64,000 nt of DNA from Roseiarcus sp036513315 (GCA_036513315.1 DATBZF010000060.1:3490-67489), one strand, 5' to 3'; positions 17,922-26,522 are shown, numbered from the stretch's first letter. Notes: a model not told the origin generated them from the letters alone. A program made the numbers and translations.

Positions 17922-18989
17922 ATGACGCGGATGCTTTCGGCGGACGATTTGGAAGCGGGCCTCGTCGGTGGGCTGTTTCTGTCGGCGGGCGGTAGCGGCA
18001 AGCGCGCCGTCGAAAAGAATCGGGGGCTTGCGCGGATGGCTCTCGAATATGGCGGCGTTCGCCTGGTCGGGCTCGACCAACTGGACCCCGGCGCGATTAT
18101 CATTACCGCCACCGCCGTCGGCGCCCCCGGCTTCGCCAATTGGGCCATCAGGCCCCGCGATGCGATCAATTCGGCGCGGCGGCTGGTCGAGCAACTGGAC
18201 AAGCCGCCGGTGGGGGTCATTTGCGGCCATGTGCCGGGGTTCAATGCCTGGCTGGTCGCGGCGGCGCTTGGGCTCGACTACGTCGATGCGGCCGCGAACG
18301 GACGCGGTCATCCAACCGTGAAGATGGGCGGCATGGGGTTGGCTTCACGGCTTGATCTATCAATTACCCAGGTCGCCTGCAGCGGCAGCGCGGCGGAGCA
18401 GTCGCAATTCGCCATCGTCGCCGAAGGCGACATCGTTCGTACGTCCAATGTGATGCGCCAGGCGGCGGTGATCAACAGCGGGTTGATCTACGCCGCACGG
18501 GGCCCGTTGACCGCAGGCTTCATCAAGGAGAATGGCGCGGCCGGGGCGATCACGTTTCAACTCGATCTCGGTCGCGCGATGCTGGCTGCTGCGGGCGCGG
18601 ATCGCATAGGCGCTACGGTTGAATTCCTCGGCGGCGAATTGCTTGTGGAAGGCGAGGTGACGCAGAACAATGTGACGTACGGCGGAGGCTTCGATCTTGG
18701 CCAGATGATTGTGCGCGGCGGAAATGGCGATGTGGTCCTCGGCGTCTACAACGAGTTCATGACCGCGGATTTCGGCGGAAAGCGCGTCGCTACGTTTCCC
18801 GACATGATCGGAACGCTCGATCCGCAGACCGGAGAACCGGTTTCCATTTCGGAATCGCAGCCCGGCAGCCGCGTCGCCGTGATCATCGCCCATCGCTCAA
18901 AATTTCCGGTTGGCAAAGGCGCGCTCGACCCCGCCGTATTCCCCGAGGTCGAAAAGGCCATGAATGTCGATATGCAATCCTATCTCTGA
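17922..18989 (+). CDS. DUF917 protein (S-methyl thiohydantoin desulfurase family)
   Basis: A 355-residue cytosolic protein. Start at 17922 with AGGGGAAG upstream. It has the DUF917 layout: LEAGLVGGLFLSAGGSG near the N-terminus, DYVDAAANGRGHPTVKM in the middle and YNEFMTADFGGKRVATFPDM towards the C-terminus. As I recall, Pfam renamed this domain S-methyl thiohydantoin desulfurase after work on S-methyl ergothioneine breakdown, where it replaces the sulfur substituent on the ring with oxygen. Lying beside a urocanase paralogue and upstream of hydantoinase chemistry, that role fits well: thiohydantoin in, hydantoin out. Other DUF917 proteins occur with hydantoin and oxoproline genes, so the exact substrate is inference. 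Confidence 0.75.
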   Translation: MTRMLSADDLEAGLVGGLFLSAGGSGKRAVEKNRGLARMALEYGGVRLVGLDQLDPGAIIITATAVGAPGFANWAIRPRDAINSARRLVEQLDKPPVGVICGHVPGFNAWLVAAALGLDYVDAAANGRGHPTVKMGGMGLASRLDLSITQVACSGSAAEQSQFAIVAEGDIVRTSNVMRQAAVINSGLIYAARGPLTAGFIKENGAAGAITFQLDLGRAMLAAAGADRIGATVEFLGGELLVEGEVTQNNVTYGGGFDLGQMIVRGGNGDVVLGVYNEFMTADFGGKRVATFPDMIGTLDPQTGEPVSISESQPGSRVAVIIAHRSKFPVGKGALDPAVFPEVEKAMNVDMQSYL

Positions 18990-19007
18990 CGAAAGGCGTT
19001 ACTCCTC

Positions 19008-19613
19008 ATGCTGCGACTCTACGACAGTCGCCTGTCCGGCAATGCCTGGAAGGTGCGCATCCTGCTGACCCAACTCGGCATTCCCTTTGAGCGCGTGACG
19101 CTCAATCTGGCGAAAGGGGAGGCCGCCGAACCGACGTTTCGCGCCAAAAGCCGCTTCGCTCGCGTTCCCGTGCTTGAGCTCGAGGATGGCCGCACGATTG
19201 TGGAATCGGCGGCGATCATGCTGTATCTCGCGCAGGGTTCGCCTTATCTGCCGGATGACCCCTATCTGCGCGCCGAGGTGATAAGCTGGTTGTTCTTTGA
19301 GCAGGCCGATCTGTTGCGCGCGCTGGCATTGCCGCGCTTCTATCATATGCGCGGGATTGCTGATCAAATGTCGAACCGGATCGCGGATTTTCAGGAAGGC
19401 GCCTATTCGGCGCTGGGCAAGCTAAGCGACTGGCTCGCCACGCATGATTGGCTTGTCGATAATTGCTACACGATCGCCGACATTGGCATGTTTGGCTACG
19501 TGTCGCTGGCGCCGGAGGGCGGCTACGACATGCAGCGATTTCCGGCGATCCCGGCATGGCTCGCCCGCGTCAAAGCTCAACCTGGCTGGGTCCCTTTGGT
19601 GGAGGAGGCTTGA
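19008..19613 (+). CDS. Glutathione S-transferase-like protein
   Basis: A 201-residue GST-fold protein: N-terminal thioredoxin-like part with MLRLYDSRLSGNAWKVR, the cis-Pro in FARVPVLELEDG and the ES pair in TIVESAAIMLYL that binds the gamma-glutamyl end of glutathione, then a helical C-terminal domain with DNCYTIADIGMF. It sits between DUF917 and the urocanase paralogue, with two bases to the latter. A glutathione-dependent step on a thioether or protection against a reactive thiol product are both possible; neither is shown by sequence. Confidence 0.8.
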   Translation: MLRLYDSRLSGNAWKVRILLTQLGIPFERVTLNLAKGEAAEPTFRAKSRFARVPVLELEDGRTIVESAAIMLYLAQGSPYLPDDPYLRAEVISWLFFEQADLLRALALPRFYHMRGIADQMSNRIADFQEGAYSALGKLSDWLATHDWLVDNCYTIADIGMFGYVSLAPEGGYDMQRFPAIPAWLARVKAQPGWVPLVEEA

Positions 19614-19615
19614 GC

Positions 19616-21274
19616 ATGAACATTCCCGTCAGGCGTGGCAAAGAGGTCAAGGCTGAACGCGGCGCCACGTTGCGGTGCAAGGGGTGGCGCCAGGAAGCGA
19701 TTCTGCGCCTCCTGGAAAACAATATCGAGAATGCCGAGGATCCCGACAATCTCGTCATCTACATGTCGATTGCGCGCGCGGCGCGCGATTGGAAGAGTTT
19801 CGATCGAATTGTCGCCGCGCTCACGACGATGCGCGAGGACCAGACTCTCATCATGCAGTCGGGAAAGCCGATCGGCCTGTTCCCGGGGCAGACGACGACG
19901 CCGCTGGTGATCATGGCCAACGGCGCCATCGTCGGCGAATGGAGCCAGGAAGAGAGCCGCCGCAAACTCGACGATATGGGCCTCACCATTATGCCCGGCA
20001 TGACGGCCGCCGCCTGGCAATATATCGGCAGCCAGGGAATTTTGCAGGGCACCTATGAGACCTTTATGGCGATCGGCCGCCAGCATTTCGGCGGCACGCT
20101 TGCCGGCCGTCTATTGCTGACCTCGGGATGCGGGGGCATGAGCGGCGCACAGCCGCTTGCCGGCAAGCTTGCCGGCGCATCGACGCTGGTGATCGAAGTC
20201 GACCAGGCGCGCATCGATCGCCGCATCGCCAGCGGCTATTGCGACTTCACCACCGACAATCTCGATGACGCGGTCATGCGGTGGCGAAGCGCGAGCGAGG
20301 AACGTCGCCCGTTGGCGCTGGCGTTATGCGCGAACGCCGCCGTCGTGCTGCCGGAATTGGCCAGGCGCGGCATCCTGCCTGATATCGTCACCGATCAGAC
20401 ATTTCCGGATTCGCTGAAGGGCTATGTGCCAGCCGAGCTGTCGCTCGAAGAAGCGCGCGCGATGCGCAAGAGCGATCCGGAAAAACTGATCGCGCTGGCG
20501 CGGCGTTCGATCGGCGTGCACCTGCGCGCCATGCTGGGATTTCTCGATCGCGGCGCGATCGTGTTCGAATATGGCAATGGCCTGCGCGCAGAGGCGAAGG
20601 CGGCGGGAGTCGAAGACGCTTTCAGGATGGGATCGTTTGTCGACCTCTATATTCGTCCCTTGTTCTGCCAGGGGATAGGGCCATTTCGGTGGATCGCCGT
20701 CTCCGGAGAGCCGCAGGACATCTATACAATCGATGACATGATCCTGGAGACGTTTTCGTCCAACCATCCGATCTCATCCTGGATCAGGAAGGCGCGCGAG
20801 CATGTTCAGTTCACAGGGCTGCCCGCCCGCATCGGCTGGCTCGGCTATGGCGAGCGTAGCCGCCTGGCGCTGATGGTCAACGAAGCCGTCGCCAGCGGCA
20901 AGATCTCCGGGCCAATCGCCTTCACCCGTGATCATCTCGACTCCGGCTCGGTGGCGATGCCCCATCGGGAGACGGAGAACATGAAAGACGGATCCGACGC
21001 CATCGCCGATTGGCCCCTGCTGAACGCGCTCCTGAACTGCTCTTCCGGCGCGGATCTCGTCGCCATCCATGGGCTCGGCAGCCGCGGGGTCAGCGCCGGC
21101 GTCACCATTGTCGCTGACGGCGCTCCGGCGACCGCGGAACGACTCAAGCGCGTGCTCGACGGAGATCCCGGCATCGGCATCCTGCGCCATGCCGACGCCG
21201 GATACGATATTGCGATCGAGCAGGCCGAGCGCACCGGTCTGTCGGCGACCGTGCCGCAAGGGTTGTCGTCGTGA
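19616..21274 (+). CDS. Urocanate hydratase paralogue (probable (S-methyl-)thiourocanate hydratase)
   Basis: A 552-residue protein clearly of the urocanase family, with NAD-binding and core motifs YIGSQGILQGTYETF, TSGCGGMSGAQPLAGKLAGA, the active-site region YIRPLFCQGIGPFRW (Cys351) and MKDGSDAIADWPLLNALLN. Ring-facing positions differ from HutU as I know it: the HHGGGVGMG loop reads IHGLGSRGVS (484-493), YGNN reads YGNG, and SGKPVGVF..DAPRV becomes SGKPIGLFPGQTTTP. This points to hydration of a modified urocanate. HutI and HutG homologues are absent nearby. The start at 19616 follows the GST stop directly. Confidence 0.85.
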   Translation: MNIPVRRGKEVKAERGATLRCKGWRQEAILRLLENNIENAEDPDNLVIYMSIARAARDWKSFDRIVAALTTMREDQTLIMQSGKPIGLFPGQTTTPLVIMANGAIVGEWSQEESRRKLDDMGLTIMPGMTAAAWQYIGSQGILQGTYETFMAIGRQHFGGTLAGRLLLTSGCGGMSGAQPLAGKLAGASTLVIEVDQARIDRRIASGYCDFTTDNLDDAVMRWRSASEERRPLALALCANAAVVLPELARRGILPDIVTDQTFPDSLKGYVPAELSLEEARAMRKSDPEKLIALARRSIGVHLRAMLGFLDRGAIVFEYGNGLRAEAKAAGVEDAFRMGSFVDLYIRPLFCQGIGPFRWIAVSGEPQDIYTIDDMILETFSSNHPISSWIRKAREHVQFTGLPARIGWLGYGERSRLALMVNEAVASGKISGPIAFTRDHLDSGSVAMPHRETENMKDGSDAIADWPLLNALLNCSSGADLVAIHGLGSRGVSAGVTIVADGAPATAERLKRVLDGDPGIGILRHADAGYDIAIEQAERTGLSATVPQGLSS

Positions 21275-21882
21275 CTGTTCCAGTTCCATCGCAACGGCGC
21301 CTGATCGTCGGCATTTCCGGCGCGTCCGGCGTCATCTACGGGTTGCGTCTCTTGCAACTGCTGCGCAATGCAGGCGTCGAAACCCATCTGGTGATGTCGA
21401 AAACGGCCGAACTGACCTTTGCCTACGAAACGGCGCTCAAGATCGCCGACGTCAGGTCCGCTGCGCACACATGCTATGACATCGACGATATGGCCGCCGC
21501 GATCGCCAGCGGATCGTTTCGCGCCATGGGCATGATCGTCGCGCCCTGCTCGATCCGATCGATGTCTGAAATTGCGACCGGCGTGACGACGAGACTTTTG
21601 ACGCGCGCCGCCGACGTCACTCTGAAGGAAAGGCGGCGGCTGGCGCTGATGGTGCGGGAAACCCCGCTGCATACCGGTCACCTCAGGACGATGACGGCGC
21701 TATCGGAGATGGGCGCAATCATCGCTCCGCCAGTCCCGGCATTTTATGCAAGGCCAGATACGATCGAGGACATGGTCGATCATACGGTGGGACGCGTGTT
21801 GGATTTGTTCGACATCGACGTCGGCAGCGTCCGGCGCTGGGGGGAGGACCCTGATCTGCGCGGGCGACCGCCAAAACGATAG
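21271..21882 (+). CDS. ubiX: UbiX-family flavin prenyltransferase
   Basis: A 203-residue protein with the UbiX pattern: VGISGASGVIYGLRLLQ at the N-terminus, APCSIRSMSEIATGVTTRLLTRAADVTLKERRRL and LMVRETPLHTGHLRTM. UbiX makes prenyl-FMN from FMN and dimethylallyl phosphate, the cofactor that activates UbiD enzymes. The GTG start at 21271 overlaps the urocanase-like stop. The presumed client is the UbiD-family enzyme that starts the same operon nine genes upstream. Confidence 0.88.
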   Translation: MTVPVPSQRRLIVGISGASGVIYGLRLLQLLRNAGVETHLVMSKTAELTFAYETALKIADVRSAAHTCYDIDDMAAAIASGSFRAMGMIVAPCSIRSMSEIATGVTTRLLTRAADVTLKERRRLALMVRETPLHTGHLRTMTALSEMGAIIAPPVPAFYARPDTIEDMVDHTVGRVLDLFDIDVGSVRRWGEDPDLRGRPPKR

Positions 21883-21956
21883 GAAATCCGTCGGCGCGAA
21901 GGACGTCAGATCCAAATGTCGCGCCTGGCGATCAGCCCGTTTCTTGAGGACCGCCC

Positions 21957-23405
21957 ATGACAGTGACGTTGAGAAAACGAGCGGATATCAACCTTGAGAG
22001 TGTGCTGCGCGTTGCCTGGCGGCAGGAGAGCGTTGAGATCGGCGACGATGCGCTGGCGGAAATTGTCCGCTGTCGCGCCGCATTCCTCAAGCTTATCGAT
22101 AGCGATACGAACGTTGTCATTTATGGCGTGACGACGGCCATGGGCGAACTCGCGAGCACGCGGCTGACACATGCGGAGCGCGACCGCCATGCCCGCATAA
22201 AAGCATTTGCCGCCGCCACATCGTTCGGCGATCCCTTTCCCGACCGCGTGGTCCGCGCGTTTGTGCTGGCGCGCCTCGCCAACTTTCTTGAAGGCAATGC
22301 CGCCACGACCCCTCGCATAGCGCTTGCGGTGGCCGAAATGCTCGACGGGCGGCCGATGCCGAAAGTGGCTTCGTCCGGGCAGGGAGGCGCCGGCGAGATC
22401 CTCGCGCTATACCCGCTCTTTGCGAAACTGTCCGCCCGTTTCGATTTGGAAGTCAAGGAGCGCGGATCGTTGATCAACGGCTCTCCCTGCGCGGCGGCAT
22501 TATTGGCGGATGCCGCGCTGGCGGCACGGCGACGTCTGAGCCTGATCGAACAGGTCTTTGCGCTTTCGATCGAGGCATTCCGTGCGCCGCTCGAACATTA
22601 TGACGCCGTGCTCGAAGGCCTGTGGGGCGATGAGCATGAGGCGGCGGCGCTCCGTGGCCTTCGTCAATTCCTCGATGCGACAAGCAGCGGCCGACGCAAC
22701 TACCAGGCGCCGGTTAGCTACCGCATCGTGCCGCGGGTTCTCGGCCAGGCGCACCGCGCCGTCGCGGAGGCCGAGCGCGCGGCCACGATCTCGTTGCGGT
22801 CGGCTTCGGATAACCCGGTCTATATTCCGCCGGACGACGAGAATCCCTTCGGTCGGTGCATCAGCACCGGCGGCTATCACAACGCCATGGCCGCGCCCGC
22901 TTTGGATAATCTGGCCGCGATCTGGGCTGATATTTGTCTGCTGTGCGACCGTCACGGCTCGAAGCTCCTGAATGGCGCCGTATCGGGCCTCCCCAACCTG
23001 CTTATGGTCGGGCGGCATCCAAGCGAGAGCGACGGGCACGGTAGTCTTGGCTATATCCCCATGGCCACAACAGGATATCTCGAGCAGGCGAAACTTGCAG
23101 CGCAGCGGACGTTCATCCCGGGCGCCGAATCGGCGGGCGCGGGTCAGGATGATGTCGCGGCGACGGCATTTCCGGCCTGGGCGAAAGAGGCGCAAGCGGG
23201 CCGCTGCCTCGATGCTTGTCTGGCGACATTGGCGACCGTCGCCTCGCAAGCGCTCCATGTAACGGACCGGCGCGGACCGCCAGCGCTTCACAAGTTTTTA
23301 TCGGAAACCCGAAGCATTGTCCGGCCGGTTATGGAAGATCGTATCCTGGGTCCCGAGCTCTTCAGCTTAACGGAAGCCTTCACCAAAAAAGCCTTTACAG
23401 CCTGA
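21957..23405 (+). CDS. Aromatic amino acid ammonia-lyase-fold protein without MIO triad (ergothionase-like lyase)
   Basis: A 482-residue member of the histidine/phenylalanine ammonia-lyase fold: VIYGVTTAMGELAST (Tyr56 as in YGxNTGFG), RGSLINGSPCAAALL and SLRSASDNPVYIPP. The helix start that normally reads GSVGASGDLAPL, whose Ala-Ser-Gly cyclises to the MIO cofactor, reads GQGGAGEILALY at 141-152, so the serine is missing. Ergothionases, which eliminate trimethylamine from ergothioneine, are as I recall MIO-free relatives of these lyases. As the last gene of the operon it would perform the first step, betaine to acrylate. A substrate other than ergothioneine is possible. Confidence 0.78.
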   Translation: MTVTLRKRADINLESVLRVAWRQESVEIGDDALAEIVRCRAAFLKLIDSDTNVVIYGVTTAMGELASTRLTHAERDRHARIKAFAAATSFGDPFPDRVVRAFVLARLANFLEGNAATTPRIALAVAEMLDGRPMPKVASSGQGGAGEILALYPLFAKLSARFDLEVKERGSLINGSPCAAALLADAALAARRRLSLIEQVFALSIEAFRAPLEHYDAVLEGLWGDEHEAAALRGLRQFLDATSSGRRNYQAPVSYRIVPRVLGQAHRAVAEAERAATISLRSASDNPVYIPPDDENPFGRCISTGGYHNAMAAPALDNLAAIWADICLLCDRHGSKLLNGAVSGLPNLLMVGRHPSESDGHGSLGYIPMATTGYLEQAKLAAQRTFIPGAESAGAGQDDVAATAFPAWAKEAQAGRCLDACLATLATVASQALHVTDRRGPPALHKFLSETRSIVRPVMEDRILGPELFSLTEAFTKKAFTA

Positions 23406-23493
23406 GGGAACGCAAGGCTGGATTCCAGAGGCTTTTACGGACCAAAGCGACCGCCGCCGCGAGGCGTCTCGCACGGGATGGCCGCCCGCGGCT

Positions 23494-23754
23494 TTATGCC
23501 GACAGCGCGTCTCGTTCCGACAGTCTGCCGTTTATTCTCATGGCGAAACCATCCGCCGGGTCTTCGCGACTGATGTCGCAAATCCCGGTCAGAGCCGCCA
23601 TGACGCCGGGCCGTTCAAGCCATGCGACGGAATCGGCATAGCCTTCAGCCATAAGGGCCAGTTGGATCGAGGCGAAGTCTTCGTAGTTTCCAGAACGGGC
23701 AAGTTCGTAGGCGCGGCGTCCGACATAGGCGAGTCGTTGCTGGTTGATTGACAT
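23494..23754 (-). CDS. Small conserved-looking protein of unknown function
   Basis: An 86-residue protein, MSINQQRLAYVGRRAYELAR, start supported by GGGGAGG ten bases upstream; a longer frame upstream has no such site. The rest is predicted mostly helical (SGNYEDFASIQLALMAEGYA) with no metal or nucleotide motif I recognise. It points against the lyase operon and is separated from the SDR by a 170-base divergent region. Function unknown. Confidence 0.6.
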   Translation of the reverse strand: MSINQQRLAYVGRRAYELARSGNYEDFASIQLALMAEGYADSVAWLERPGVMAALTGICDISREDPADGFAMRINGRLSERDALSA

Positions 23755-23924
23755 TGCGGCCTCCCCAGACGACGCAGTCATAGCCGATCCGTCTCGCAGA
23801 GAAAAATCAAATCCTACGCAATGTCGACGCTGCTTTCGGGACTAATGTTCGGCGATCGTCGGCCTTGTCGTTCCCGCCGCCGTCATGGCATTGCGGAGCG
23901 ACAGTCATAACTCCTGGAGCGCCC

Positions 23925-24716
23925 ATGTCCTCAATCCCCGACACTTTCGCCGTCAAGCCCGGTCTTCGGGTTCTCGTCACCGCCGGCGCCTCCGGGATTG
24001 GCCGGGCGATCAGCGACATGCTGATCGCGCATGGCGCCAAGGTCCATATCTGCGATGTCTCCGACGCGTTCATCTCGGAATTCTCCTCCGTCCACGCGAA
24101 CGTCGGCGTGAGCCGCGCCGACGTTTCCTCGGAAGCCGACGTCGAACGGTTGTTCGCGGAAGTGAAAGGCGCGCTTGGCGGGCTTGACGCGCTCGTCAAC
24201 AATGCGGGAATCGCCGGGCCGACAGGCGGCATCGAGGACATTTCTCCCGCCGAATGGCGGCGCACGATCGATGTCTGCCTCACGGGACAATATCTCTGCG
24301 CGCATCATGCCGTGCCGCTGATCAAAGCGGCCGGCGGCGGCGCCATCGTTCATCTGTCGTCGGCGGCGGGCCGTTTCGGCTATGCGTTCCGCACGCCCTA
24401 TTCGGCGGCCAAATGGGGCGTCATCGGGCTCGCGCAGAGCCTCGCCAAGGAGCTCGGCCCCGCCAATATCCGCGTCAACGCCGTGCTGCCCGGCATTGTG
24501 GAGGGACCGCGGATGACGGGCGTCATCGATGCGCGGGCGAAGCAGACCGGCGTTTCCTACGAGGCGATGGAGCGGACCTATCTCGATCGCGTCTCGCTGC
24601 GCCGGATGGTGACCGCGCGCGATGTCGCCGCCACGGTGACCTATCTTCTCTCGGCCGCCGGACAAAATATCTCGGGCCAATCGCTTGCGGTCGATGGCAA
24701 TGTGGAAGCCTTGTGA
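23925..24716 (+). CDS. Short-chain dehydrogenase/reductase (SDR)
   Basis: A 263-residue classical SDR: VLVTAGASGIGRA (nucleotide site), NNAGIAGPTGG, catalytic HLSS and YSAAK, and the C-terminal SGQSLAVDG. The start at 23925 follows CTGGAG. It converges on the D-apiose cluster, ending 28 bases from the kinase gene, and is divergent from the small unknown protein. Sugar 1-dehydrogenase or hydroxy-acid dehydrogenase activity is plausible. Whether it serves the apiose pathway or is independent cannot be told. Confidence 0.8.
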   Translation: MSSIPDTFAVKPGLRVLVTAGASGIGRAISDMLIAHGAKVHICDVSDAFISEFSSVHANVGVSRADVSSEADVERLFAEVKGALGGLDALVNNAGIAGPTGGIEDISPAEWRRTIDVCLTGQYLCAHHAVPLIKAAGGGAIVHLSSAAGRFGYAFRTPYSAAKWGVIGLAQSLAKELGPANIRVNAVLPGIVEGPRMTGVIDARAKQTGVSYEAMERTYLDRVSLRRMVTARDVAATVTYLLSAAGQNISGQSLAVDGNVEAL

Positions 24717-24744
24717 GGCGTTGCGCGATGGGCGCAATTCGTTC

Positions 24745-26076
24745 TCACATCCCACCGTCTCTAATCACGCTGAAATAATCGTCGCCGCCGACCTGGCCGC
24801 CTTTGAATGCGAGTTCGAGGCCGTCGATAGCTCTATCTTCACTGTGCGCCAGGCATAGCGGAGATCCTGGCGTCTCGGGCAGCGGCAGCCGCGTCGTCAA
24901 GGCATAGACGCCAAGTTCGCGCAGCGCATGGCTGGATGTGTCGCCGCCGGCGACGATTGCCCGCGAGAGCGACGCCTGCTCGATAAGGGCGCGCTCGATT
25001 TGCCCCAGCGCACGTCCGATCGCGTGACGCGCGCCGGCGTGCTGATCGAATTCTCCCCCGATGTCGGAGGAAGGGCCGAGCGCGGTATAGAGGATCACAC
25101 TCCGCCCGGCTTTCAGCCTGTCCAGTCCCCGTTCGGTGGCGTTGGCGATCGGCGCGCGCTCTCCCGACGCCAATTCGCGCGGGTCCAACTCGAGCCCGTC
25201 GAAACCATTGGCCATCGCATGACGTATCTGGCGCTCCGTCGTCGGCGAGCAGGAGCCGGAGACGACGGCGATCCGCTCGACGCGGCCGGGCGCAGCGAAA
25301 TTTGCTTCGCCGACGATGGTTCCTTGTCTCGCCCATTCCGCCAGCAGCGCATATTCGACGCCTGACGAGCCGACGACAAATGAACCGGATGGATTCCGCG
25401 TTCGCCAGATCTGCCGGCCCGCGCTCTTCTGGGTCTCGGAATCGCCGACATCGAACAGCACGATTTCCGAATCGTCCGAGAAAGCGCGGTCGACGCGACG
25501 ATCGACATCGGGTTCGCAAAGCATGGCGAGGTCGATCAAGCCGATTGTCTTCGCCGTTTGCTTGGCCAGATGAAGCCGCAGGTCCGCCTCGTCCATCGGC
25601 GTGACGGGATGACGGCTCATCACCGGATGCCGGTCGATGCGATAGGTCTGCCCCTGATAGTCGGCGAAGAGATTGCCGAACGCGGTATAGCGCCTGAGCT
25701 GGGGCGCGCCGACAAGGAGGGGGATCCGCGCCTGTCCGAAGATGCGCTGGCCGATGTCGATGGCGCGGCCGATGCTGCCGATCTCCGGGCTCGAATCGAA
25801 AGTCGAACAGACCTTGTAATGGCAGATCGCCGCGCCGAGCTCCTTGAGCCAGGCGAACGCTTCGGCGAGATGTTCGTCCATCCAGGCCGGACTTTCGCTG
25901 CGGCTCGCACCGGCGAGCCCGATGGCGCGGGCATCGGCGAAGCGGCGCCTTTGCGCCTCCGTCGGCGGCTGCATGAAGAGAACGGTGGCGATTCCGCGCG
26001 AGGCCAGCGCTTCCATCACGTCGGTCGAGCCGGTCAGATCGTCGCCGTAGTAGGACAGGAGCAGTTCCGGCATCAT
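24745..26076 (-). CDS. oiaK: Four-carbon acid sugar kinase family (DUF1537), probable 3-oxo-isoapionate kinase
   Basis: A 443-residue kinase with the DUF1537 N-terminal SYYGDDLTGSTDVMEAL and C-terminal VVSGSCSPTTERQI and IVAGGDTSSHALRELGV nucleotide-binding segments. The family phosphorylates C4-C5 acid or keto-acid sugars. In the D-apiose pathway described for Xanthobacter-type bacteria, OiaK makes 3-oxo-isoapionate 4-phosphate, the substrate of the RuBisCO-like protein encoded upstream at 27300. The start at 26076 gives an ATGA overlap with the RpiB-type gene. It is the last gene of its operon. Confidence 0.72.
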   Translation of the reverse strand: MMPELLLSYYGDDLTGSTDVMEALASRGIATVLFMQPPTEAQRRRFADARAIGLAGASRSESPAWMDEHLAEAFAWLKELGAAICHYKVCSTFDSSPEIGSIGRAIDIGQRIFGQARIPLLVGAPQLRRYTAFGNLFADYQGQTYRIDRHPVMSRHPVTPMDEADLRLHLAKQTAKTIGLIDLAMLCEPDVDRRVDRAFSDDSEIVLFDVGDSETQKSAGRQIWRTRNPSGSFVVGSSGVEYALLAEWARQGTIVGEANFAAPGRVERIAVVSGSCSPTTERQIRHAMANGFDGLELDPRELASGERAPIANATERGLDRLKAGRSVILYTALGPSSDIGGEFDQHAGARHAIGRALGQIERALIEQASLSRAIVAGGDTSSHALRELGVYALTTRLPLPETPGSPLCLAHSEDRAIDGLELAFKGGQVGGDDYFSVIRDGGM

Positions 26077-26522
26077 GCCCGCTTGGAATATTTGTCGCCG
26101 AGCCGATCGATCGCCTGGACATTGCCAGCCGATGGGCCATTGGGGTCGAACGAAGCGGCGAGCCACGTATCGACGATCGTCTTGGCGAGTTCGGGGCCGA
26201 TCACGCGAGCGCCCATTGTGATGATTTGCGCATTGTTGGATTTGGCGGCGCGTTCGGCTGAATAGCTGTCATGGGTCAGCGCGGCGCGAATGCCGGGAAC
26301 CTTGTTGGCAGAAATGCACATTCCGATGCCGGTTCCGCAACAGAGTACGCCGCGTTGATATTGGCCGGCGACGATCGCCCCGCCTATGCGATCGGCGATA
26401 TCGGCATAAAAGCCCGGTTGACTCATATCCGTGACTTCAAGCCCAGTCTTGGCGGCAAGATGCGCGGCGATGATTTCGAGCAGAGGTTTGCCGGCGCTGT
26501 CGGCGCCCAGAACGATTTTCAT
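26073..26522 (-). CDS. derI: RpiB/LacAB-family isomerase, probable D-erythrulose 4-phosphate isomerase
   Basis: A 149-residue RpiB-fold isomerase: VLGADSAGKPL at the start, GVLCCGTGIGMCISANKVPG (catalytic Cys region and anion hole) and LTHDSYSAERAAKSNNAQ. It converts a phosphorylated ketose to an aldose. Between a TIM-like isomerase and a four-carbon kinase, the expected reaction is D-erythrulose 4-phosphate to D-erythrose 4-phosphate, feeding the pentose phosphate pathway. Overlaps both neighbours by four bases. Confidence 0.78.
   Translation of the reverse strand: MKIVLGADSAGKPLLEIIAAHLAAKTGLEVTDMSQPGFYADIADRIGGAIVAGQYQRGVLCCGTGIGMCISANKVPGIRAALTHDSYSAERAAKSNNAQIITMGARVIGPELAKTIVDTWLAASFDPNGPSAGNVQAIDRLGDKYSKRA

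Noticed and set aside
19616..23405. Standard histidine utilisation (HutU, HutH)
   Set aside because: The lyase lacks the MIO triad, the urocanase loop is changed, and HutI/HutG are absent; hydantoin chemistry replaces them.
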